A DNA stretch of 64,000 bases from Deltaproteobacteria bacterium (GTDB lineage: Bacteria; Lernaellota; Lernaellaia; JACKCT01), in NCBI GenBank assembly GCA_020845895.1, contig JADLEX010000098.1, forward strand, positions 1 to 64,000. The letters are read 5' to 3'. The notes below the pieces were generated by a model that was not told where the DNA came from, ran no database searches, and saw only the letters and a list, made by a program, of their open reading frames with translations. Shown in pieces: positions 9,230-15,758 of this stretch. Numbering within the stretch: position 1 is the first letter of the stretch; each line of letters opens with the position of its first letter. The position numbers and the translations under genes were made by a program.

Positions 9230-9619
9230 GTGTTTCGCTCCCCGCTCAAACATTCGCTTCACCCGCTCGCAGCCGCATTCGTCGTGGCCGCGGCGGTGTT
9301 CGCGTTTTCCGCCTGTTCCGACGACGACAAGGCGGACGACGGCCCGCCGTGGTTCGACTGCGAGCCGATGCTCGCCAAGCTCGACGAATGCGGCGTCGTG
9401 ATCGCGTTCGACGACCTCACCGAGGCCGACCCGGAAGAGGCATACGAATCCTGCCAGTTCGCCAAGGGCAACATGTGGCTTGCCGCATACAAGTGCTACA
9501 AGGAAAAGCCCGCCTGCGACGATTTCGCCGAGTGCCTGCCCGAACACGGATTCATCACGCCCGCGGAAATCGGCGACGACGACGCGGATGACGATGCGGC
9601 GGACGACGACACGGCCTGA
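9230..9619 (+). CDS. small Cys-containing lipoprotein with Asp-rich C-terminal tail
   Basis: About 129 residues. A long hydrophobic signal sequence ends at VFAFSAC, followed by a compact helical domain with six Cys (FDCEP, DECGV, ESCQF, YKCYK, PACDD, AECLP) that probably form disulfides. The protein ends in a 15-residue Asp tract (GDDDADDDAADDDTA), so here the tract is at the C-terminus. The start is uncertain: GTG at 9230 and GTG at 9215 are in frame with no clear ribosome site. TTGACA at 9195 with ACAAAT at 9218 could be a promoter, which would favour 9230 and a nearly leaderless message. Function unknown. Confidence 0.65.
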   Translation: MFRSPLKHSLHPLAAAFVVAAAVFAFSACSDDDKADDGPPWFDCEPMLAKLDECGVVIAFDDLTEADPEEAYESCQFAKGNMWLAAYKCYKEKPACDDFAECLPEHGFITPAEIGDDDADDDAADDDTA

Positions 9620-9675
9620 CATTGCGCGTCGTCCGGAATCCGGCGACTCGATCCCACGACCTGACTCCCCGCGCC

Positions 9676-9704
9676 TTGACCGGCTCCGCGCCGCCGTTTA
9701 GACA
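9676..9704 (+). promoter_or_regulatory. sigma70-like promoter of the AsmA-GT51 gene
   Basis: TTGACC at 9676, a 17-bp spacer and TAGACA at 9699. Transcription would begin near 9711, which argues against the TTG at 9713 as the start codon of the next gene. Confidence 0.5.
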
Positions 9705-9733
9705 TTCCCCGTTTGCGTCGCGGCCATCCGTTC

Positions 9734-11917
9734 ATGAAGGCAGGGGTCCACGTGTCGCTCGACAAGACCCGGGTTCTGCGCCGAAAAAAGCGCGCCCGCA
9801 CGGTGCTGCTGATCGTGCTGCTCGTCGGTGCGTCCGCTCTCGCCGGGGTCTCGTGGCTTCTGCGCGGCAAGGACCGACTCATCTCGGCGAAAATCGACGC
9901 CGCTCTCGCGGTCGTGGAACGCAAGACGGGCCTTCGCATCGGATACGAGACATTCACGACCAACATGACCAGCAGCGCGTCGTTTACCGGCGTGCGCGTG
10001 GCGATGAAGGACGGACCCGTCGGCGCGGAAACGACACTCGCCGAGGTCGGGCGCGTCGATCTGGAGTTTGAACTCGGTCAGAGCGCGGCCGCACCGGCGC
10101 GGCTGCGGCAGATCACGCTCGCGGCGCCCAAGGGTACGATCGAGCTGGACGAGAGCGGAAACCCAAGGCTACCCGCACCGCTACTGGAGCGCATCAGGCG
10201 GCTTTCGCATACAGACCTGGAACTCCCCGCGCCCAGCGAAAACGGCAACGGCAACGGCGGCGGGATCGGCGGCGTCGACCCCGAGGCGCTCATGCGCGCG
10301 GCCATGTCGTCGCTGCTCGGATTCGAGATCAACCTGCGCGGCGGCGCGCTCAAGTTCATCGACCGCCACTACGCCAAGGCCGGACCGGGGGTGCTGGAGA
10401 CCCGCGACGTGTCGGGCCGCGTCTTCATCGACCTGCTTCGCCGGCGGCTCGACACCGATATCCAGGGGCTCGTCGTGGGCGGCGGCGGGGCGTTCGAACT
10501 GCGCGCGATGGTCAAGGACGATGCGCGGTTTTTCGAGCTGCGCGGCAAGGATCTGTCGCTGAATCCCGTCGCGCCCTATCTGTCGCGCCGCGTGCACGTG
10601 GGCGAGGAAACGCGGCTCGACGGGCGCGTTTCCATCACGCTCGAGTCCGACGCCAAGGTGCTGCCGGTCGAGTTCGACGGCGAACTGCGCAACCTTTATC
10701 TCGAGGATCCGCGTCTTGCGAGCGCGCCGCTTCGCGACGTCTCCGTCCGCGCGGTGGGCCGCGTGGTGGTCGATCCGGTTCAGCGGTTCGTCGAGGTACC
10801 CGAGGCGCGTGTGCTCATGGGTCGCGCGCACATGGATGTCGTCTCCCGCGTCGAGTTTCCCGATGGGCGAAAGCCCGTCGTCGATCTGTCGCTTCAGTCG
10901 AAGGAGTTGCCGATCCAGGCCGCCCTCGACGCGATTCCCAAGGACTTCGCGCCGAAGCTGCAAGGGGCCCAGGTCGAGGGACGCATGTCGCTGCGCGTTG
11001 ATCTGAACGTCGATCTGAACGATCCCAACGCGACCGTCTTCGAGCCGTCGGTCGAGGTCACCGACTTCCACGTCATCACGCCGCCGCCCGACGCGAACGT
11101 ACTGGCGCTCAATGCTCCCTTCGAGCACAAGATCTACAAGAACGGCCAGTACGTGAAAACGATCACGGTGGGGCCGGCGAATTCCGACTTCGTGGCGTAC
11201 AACGATCTGGGCCGCGTGCTCGTCGGCGCGGTGCTGACCTGCGAGGACGGCAGCTTCTTCCGCCACAACGGATTCGCGATGCGTCACATCATGGACAGCA
11301 TCCGTACGAATATCCGTCAGGAGCGCTTCGCGCGCGGGGCGAGCACCGTAACGATGCAGACCGCCAAGAACCTGTTTCTCGGCGGCGAAAAAACCGCGTC
11401 GCGCAAGTTCCAGGAGATGCTCGTCACATGGTGGCTGGAGGAAGAGCTGCCCAAGGAGCGGATTCTGGAAATCTACATGAACATCATCGAGTGGGGGCCG
11501 AAACTCTACGGCGTGGGCCCCGCCTCGCGCCATTACTTCGGACGCAAGCCCAAAGACCTGTCTCCGCTGCAGGCCGCATACCTCGGTTCGATCATCAGCA
11601 ACCCCGTTGGCTACTATCGCTTTTACGAACGCGGATACGCGGGCAACGGCGCGACGCTGGCGTTCATTCTGCGCAAGATGGCCGAGCGCGGCACGATCCC
11701 CGCCGAAATGGTGGAGTGGTGCGATCCCTACCGGCCGAGCTTCTCCAAGGACGGCAAAGCCGCGGCGGGCGGGTGCGTGAAACCCCCGGAAGACGAAGAA
11801 GGCGAGGCGACCGGCGGGACGACCGGCGACGCGACGCCGAAGTCTGCGCCGGTAGATGAACCGATCCCGCCACCGGAGGACGAACCCGAGCCGGGACCGT
11901 CCGCGGCTGCCGAATGA
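9734..11917 (+). CDS. AsmA-like/GT51 peptidoglycan transglycosylase fusion
   Basis: About 727 residues: a short cytoplasmic stretch, one membrane helix (TVLLIVLLVGASALAGV), then some 430 residues of repeated beta-rich AsmA/DUF748-like sequence, and a C-terminal GT51 domain. GT51 motifs are EDGSFFRHNG at about residue 504, RGASTVTMQTAKNLFL near 533, PKERILEIYMN and YGVGPASRHYFG. There is no penicillin-binding transpeptidase domain, so it would polymerise lipid II glycan only. The tail is Pro/Glu/Asp-rich. Starts at ATG 9734 or GTG 9752 are both possible; GCAGGGG just before 9752 favours the latter. The placement of a polymerase at the far end of an AsmA-like periplasmic bridge is unusual. Confidence 0.8.
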   Translation: MKAGVHVSLDKTRVLRRKKRARTVLLIVLLVGASALAGVSWLLRGKDRLISAKIDAALAVVERKTGLRIGYETFTTNMTSSASFTGVRVAMKDGPVGAETTLAEVGRVDLEFELGQSAAAPARLRQITLAAPKGTIELDESGNPRLPAPLLERIRRLSHTDLELPAPSENGNGNGGGIGGVDPEALMRAAMSSLLGFEINLRGGALKFIDRHYAKAGPGVLETRDVSGRVFIDLLRRRLDTDIQGLVVGGGGAFELRAMVKDDARFFELRGKDLSLNPVAPYLSRRVHVGEETRLDGRVSITLESDAKVLPVEFDGELRNLYLEDPRLASAPLRDVSVRAVGRVVVDPVQRFVEVPEARVLMGRAHMDVVSRVEFPDGRKPVVDLSLQSKELPIQAALDAIPKDFAPKLQGAQVEGRMSLRVDLNVDLNDPNATVFEPSVEVTDFHVITPPPDANVLALNAPFEHKIYKNGQYVKTITVGPANSDFVAYNDLGRVLVGAVLTCEDGSFFRHNGFAMRHIMDSIRTNIRQERFARGASTVTMQTAKNLFLGGEKTASRKFQEMLVTWWLEEELPKERILEIYMNIIEWGPKLYGVGPASRHYFGRKPKDLSPLQAAYLGSIISNPVGYYRFYERGYAGNGATLAFILRKMAERGTIPAEMVEWCDPYRPSFSKDGKAAAGGCVKPPEDEEGEATGGTTGDATPKSAPVDEPIPPPEDEPEPGPSAAAE

Positions 11918-11932
11918 ACGCCGCCGATACGG

Positions 11933-12403
11933 TTATTCGGGACCGCGGCGGTTCACGATGGCCGACAGCTTTTTCGGCCAGATGCGCTTGCGCCACTCGC
12001 GTGGATGCTTGACGACCTGGGCGAGCGTGATGCGCCGCAGATTGAGCTCGATCTTGCCCTGCTCCTTCGCCCAGAATTGGTGGACCGGGCACGGGTATTC
12101 GTCGGAGCACTCCGAGAGCCCGAGCAGGCACTTGTGCTCCCAGTTGCCGCCGTGCGTGGCCTGCAGGACTTCCCAAAGGGTGATGTCATTCGCCGGGCGC
12201 GCGAGGCTGACGCCGCCGTGGTAGCCTCGCTTCGAGAAGATCAGCCCGGAGACGGTCAGTTCGCGCAGAATCTTGGACAGGTACGACTTCGGGATGTCCG
12301 CCGTCTCGGCGATGTCCTTGGCCAGGATCAATTCGTCGTCGTGCTCGGCGATGTACGACAGGGCGACGATCGCGTAGCCGGTGGTCTGGTTCATCGTCAG
12401 CAT
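11933..12403 (-). CDS. Rrf2 family transcriptional regulator
   Basis: A 156-residue protein with the Rrf2 winged helix at the N-terminus (YAIVALSYIAEHDDE, ETADIPKSYLSKILREL, KRGYHGGVSLARP). A three-Cys cluster follows, C-x7-C-x5-C within residues 95-115, matching the Fe-S ligands of IscR, NsrR and RsrR-type members. It probably senses nitric oxide, redox state or Fe-S status and represses or activates a small regulon; no isc or hmp gene is adjacent. The start has GAGGGGG about 6 bp upstream. It converges on the AsmA-GT51 gene and is divergent from the C25 protease gene, which is a possible target. Confidence 0.85.
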   Translation of the reverse strand: MLTMNQTTGYAIVALSYIAEHDDELILAKDIAETADIPKSYLSKILRELTVSGLIFSKRGYHGGVSLARPANDITLWEVLQATHGGNWEHKCLLGLSECSDEYPCPVHQFWAKEQGKIELNLRRITLAQVVKHPREWRKRIWPKKLSAIVNRRGPE

Positions 12404-12436
12404 GTGTCCCCCTCGAACCGCGGGTTGTTCCCGCGA

Positions 12437-12465
12437 AAAGTACGACCGGTGGATGTTCAGGTCAA
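12437..12465 (-). promoter_or_regulatory. promoter of the Rrf2 gene
   Basis: On the minus strand TTGACC (12460-12465), a 17-bp spacer and TACTTT (12437-12442). The start codon at 12403 is about 34 bp downstream. Confidence 0.55.
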
Positions 12466-12469
12466 GAAT

Positions 12470-12492
12470 ATTTTAGATGTATGTATCCAAAT
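12470..12492. promoter_or_regulatory. AT-rich imperfect dyad upstream of the Rrf2 promoter
   Basis: In an otherwise GC-rich gap, a 23-bp AT-rich segment carries the imperfect dyad TAGATGTATGTATCCA just upstream of the -35 box. The AGATGTAT half resembles NsrR-type half sites. It may be an operator or an UP element; the evidence is only position and symmetry. Confidence 0.35.
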
Positions 12493-12624
12493 AAGCCGCG
12501 CGTGTCGATCTTTTTCCGCGCGGGCCGGGCAGGGAAATCCAGTTTTTGTTGCCCTCGTCACGATCGGGCGGTTTGGGGTCTCCCGACCCCCGTTCGCGCG
12601 TCGGGCGCACGGGGAGTCGCGACA

Positions 12625-12662
12625 GACATGGCAATTTTAGCGACATCGGACATGGCGATTTT
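12625..12662 (+). repeat. two direct copies of GACATGGCRATTTT
   Basis: GACATGGCAATTTT at 12625 and GACATGGCGATTTT at 12649 are spaced 24 bp, separated by AGCGACATCG. Arrays of this style are found at the ends of integrase-catalytic-type insertion elements, but no transposase gene is adjacent. They could equally be protein-binding sites upstream of the C25 protease gene. Confidence 0.5.
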
Positions 12663-12712
12663 TCGCCGCCTGACTTATCATGAAGGGTCTTCTGTCCGGG
12701 GAGTATCGACCC

Positions 12713-14818
12713 ATGCGTTCGACGTTCGGCATCATCACGACGCTTTTGATGGCGCTGGTGTCCTTTTCGGCTTCGGCTGAGCCGCTCGCGATTCACGCCG
12801 CTCCCACGGCGAACGGGCTTCGACTCGTCGTCGACATCCCCGAAGTGATCGTGGGAACGACGGTCATCGACGGCGAGACGTGGGACACGCTCGCGATGGA
12901 CGGCGCGGGACGGATGACCGAGCTCGGCCGGCCGGCGTTGCCTCTCATTCACCGTCTGATCGCGCTGCCGCCCGGGGTCGCAGGCGCCGACGTTCGCGTG
13001 GTCGAAATCGACTCCGGCATTCGTGGAAACCTCAAGGTCGGGCCGTGGCAACGACCCCTCGACCGCAACGGCGGAAGCGCCTCGGCCTTCGCGTTCGACT
13101 CCGACATGTACGAAACCGACGCCTCGTGGCCGGCATCGCCGATCCGCGTCGGCGCGGTTGCCTCGATCGGCGGTGCGCGGGTACTTCCCGTGACGATCCA
13201 TCCCGTTCGTTGGCGAGGCTCCGCCAATGAGATCGAAATCGCCTCTCGCCTCGTCCTCGACATCGCATGGACGCACTCGCATTCGGGCGCGCCCCCATCG
13301 CGCGTTTCTCGGGCGATCGACGGCATTTTGCGCCGCGTCGCGATCGTTCCGAGTCCGATCTCGGAGGGCGAGGACGCATGGTTGCCCGCGGACGGGACGT
13401 ACCTGATCGTCTGCGAGGACAGCCTGTGCGAGGCGGCCGCGCCGCTGGCCGAATGGAAGGCGCGCAAGGGATTCGCGGTCGAGGTCGTGCCGGTCTCCGA
13501 TATCGACGAATCGCCGACCGCGGCGCAGATCAAGGCATTTCTCGCCGATCGCTACGCGAACGACGAACCCGGGCTGGATTACGTGCTGCTCGTGGGCGAC
13601 GTTGATCAGATTCCGACTTTTCTCGGAATCTGGGGCACTCTCGCCGACCACGATTACACAACGGTGGACGGGGACGACTATTTCGCCGACTTCATCATTG
13701 GACGGCTTTCCGGGCAAACGCCGGAAGAGATCGCGGTGCAGGTGACGAAGACGCTTAGCTACGAGCGAGCGCCGGTCGTGACCAACGACGTCTGGTTCAC
13801 CTCGGCGCTGACGATCTCGGGATCGGACTACTTTGACGACGAAAACGCGGGTTACTGCGCCGACCAGGCCGAGAGCTACGGTTTCCCGGTGGCCGACCGC
13901 TACTTTCAGTCCAACGGCCAGAATACGAACGACAACGTGACGGCCTCGCTCGAGGCGGGACGGAGCTGGATCAGCTACTTCGGCCACGGATGGGAAGAGG
14001 CGTGGTCGAGCGTGAGTCCGCAGTTTTCGAACAGCGACGCGACGGGGTTGGAGAACACGGGGATGCCGCCCGCGATTTCTTCGATCGCGTGCTCCAACGG
14101 CGCGTTCGACTGGGGAGGCGACTGCTTCGCCGAGGCGCTCATGAAGGCCGGCGAGGACAAGGGCGCGGCCGCGGTCTTCGCGGCGGCGCGGCTGACGCCG
14201 TTCTTCTACACGGACAGCCTGGGCAAGGCGATGGCGCGCGGTTACTTCTCCGAGGGCATGGACAGCTTCGGCGCGGCGGCGTTTTACGGAAAAATGGGCA
14301 TGTACGAAGAGTACCCGGAGGCCGCGGGCGGACAGACCGAAGAGGTCATGCAGCACTTCCACATCTTCGGCGATCCCGACTTGCCGGTGTGGAGCGCCGT
14401 TCCGAGCGCGTTCGATGAGCCGGTCGCCGCGTGGGACGACGCCGCGAAAATCCTCACGGTCACCATCACGCAGGGGCGCGGCGGCTTCGAGGGCGCGCTG
14501 GTGCACGTGTTCGGCGAGGGCGCGGACTTCGTCGCGCGCACCGACGCGGAGGGAACCGTCGTTTTCCCGTATGAGACGATGCCCGCCGAGCCGTGGGAGA
14601 TTGTGGTCACCGCGCGAAACCGTGTCCCCTTCGAGGGCTTCATCGAGCCGCTCACCGAACCGGGCGACGACGATACCACCGGGGATGACGACACCAGCGG
14701 CGACGACGATACGCAGCCGGACGACGACGCGGCCGACGACGATACGCAGTCGGACGACGCCGCCGGCGGGGATTCCGACGGTGCGTCGCGCGACAACGAG
14801 GGCGCCTGCGGGTGCTGA
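12713..14818 (+). CDS. gingipain-like C25 cysteine protease with Asp-rich tail
   Basis: About 701 residues with a clean signal peptide (MRSTFGIITTLLMALVSFSASA), a beta-rich propeptide-like region (to about 220) and a peptidase C25 domain. The catalytic pair is seen as ISYFGHGWEEAW (His near 424) and SSIACSNGAFDW (Cys near 460). A C-terminal Ig/carboxypeptidase-regulatory-like beta domain follows. The last 55 residues are an Asp-Thr-rich tract ending NEGACGC at the stop. C25 enzymes are secreted by the T9SS or T2SS and need C-terminal sorting signals; neither a T9SS CTD nor a MYXO-CTERM helix is visible, so the acidic Cys-ended tail may take that role (inference). ATG 12713 is preferred over 12680 because GGGGAG precedes it. 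Confidence 0.8.
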   Translation: MRSTFGIITTLLMALVSFSASAEPLAIHAAPTANGLRLVVDIPEVIVGTTVIDGETWDTLAMDGAGRMTELGRPALPLIHRLIALPPGVAGADVRVVEIDSGIRGNLKVGPWQRPLDRNGGSASAFAFDSDMYETDASWPASPIRVGAVASIGGARVLPVTIHPVRWRGSANEIEIASRLVLDIAWTHSHSGAPPSRVSRAIDGILRRVAIVPSPISEGEDAWLPADGTYLIVCEDSLCEAAAPLAEWKARKGFAVEVVPVSDIDESPTAAQIKAFLADRYANDEPGLDYVLLVGDVDQIPTFLGIWGTLADHDYTTVDGDDYFADFIIGRLSGQTPEEIAVQVTKTLSYERAPVVTNDVWFTSALTISGSDYFDDENAGYCADQAESYGFPVADRYFQSNGQNTNDNVTASLEAGRSWISYFGHGWEEAWSSVSPQFSNSDATGLENTGMPPAISSIACSNGAFDWGGDCFAEALMKAGEDKGAAAVFAAARLTPFFYTDSLGKAMARGYFSEGMDSFGAAAFYGKMGMYEEYPEAAGGQTEEVMQHFHIFGDPDLPVWSAVPSAFDEPVAAWDDAAKILTVTITQGRGGFEGALVHVFGEGADFVARTDAEGTVVFPYETMPAEPWEIVVTARNRVPFEGFIEPLTEPGDDDTTGDDDTSGDDDTQPDDDAADDDTQSDDAAGGDSDGASRDNEGACGC

Positions 14819-15266
14819 ACGACGCCCGATGCGGCCCCTGATGTTCGGATCGTGTTCGTAAATCCTTGAAATTCGGCGCTCCGGTGATCGTTCGGTTACA
14901 ATTCAGTTCCATTCGATGCGCTTAAGCGAACAAATTCCGAATATAATCGAAAAAGTTCGACAATTCGCGAGCTTTGGCGCGATGCGTCAACGTTGATTTC
15001 GTGATCTTCGTTACTATTAGTTCACTTCGGGGATTGCTTTCGATTCAAAACGTGCCACAATGAATGTGCGCGTTAGGGGGAACCATGATCGACCCCTGAT
15101 GTCCCAATCCGACATGACGAGATGAGTGCGGCAGATTCGAAGGACGCGGCGTCTTTTTCGCCCGTCAGGCATTTCGATTCGAGAATGATTGCGGCACGCG
15201 GCTTGCTAAATACCTGCCCGAGACCGAAATCGGCCACGGGAGTTGACGAAAATGGAGAGAAGGTTC
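14819..15266. other. AT-rich intergenic region with no recognised gene
   Basis: About 450 bp, clearly lower in G+C than the surroundings, with stretches such as ATATAATCGAAAAAG and TTACTATTAGTTCAC. No frame has coding composition. The low melting stability suggests regulatory sequence for the STAS-like gene at 15267, but no convincing promoter was chosen. Confidence 0.5.
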
Positions 15267-15758
15267 ATGACGATTGTACAAACAAATGACGTTTTTGTCG
15301 ATTCCGATGAAAAGGGTCGGGATATCGCAATCGAACGCTTGGATACCGCGAAGGACATCGCGATTGTCCGCGTCCGCTCCGCTTTCGACCGCTACTGCGC
15401 AGCCTATCTGACCGGAAAGGTTGAAGAATTGGCGGCGCAGGGCGTGCGCGAGTTCGTCCTCGACCTGACCGAAGCCCGCTCCGTTTACCGTCTCGGCATC
15501 GCCGAGTTTTCGCTACGCGCCCGCGCCAAGTCGCTCGACGACCGGTTTTCATTCGTCCCGCAAGGCAACGAACTCGACGGCGTCTTCGAGCAGCTCCGCT
15601 GGAAACGCGCGGATCTCGCCGCTCTGCGGACCCGGCCCCGCCGGCCGCTGCTGGCGACCATCTCGGCGAAGACCGGTTCGGATCAAAAGCCCGAAGCCCG
15701 CGGTTTCATTCCGCTTTCGGCTTCGGAGGCTTTTCTCCCAGTTCCAAAGCCAGCGTGA
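15267..15758 (+). CDS. STAS-like (anti-sigma-factor antagonist-like) protein
   Basis: About 163 residues. A single STAS-like alpha/beta domain spans about 25-110: DIAIVRVRSAFDRY, REFVLDLTEAR, YRLGIAEFSLRAR and NELDGVFEQLRW fit the strand-helix order. The phosphorylatable Ser/Thr of SpoIIAA-like proteins is not at its usual place (EARSVYRLG). It is probably a cytosolic protein-protein switch; no cognate kinase or sigma factor is nearby. AGAAGG seven bases upstream fixes the ATG at 15267. The last 53 bp overlap the 3' end of valS on the other strand, so the C-terminal 15-18 residues may be read-through sequence rather than functional. Confidence 0.55.
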   Translation: MTIVQTNDVFVDSDEKGRDIAIERLDTAKDIAIVRVRSAFDRYCAAYLTGKVEELAAQGVREFVLDLTEARSVYRLGIAEFSLRARAKSLDDRFSFVPQGNELDGVFEQLRWKRADLAALRTRPRRPLLATISAKTGSDQKPEARGFIPLSASEAFLPVPKPA

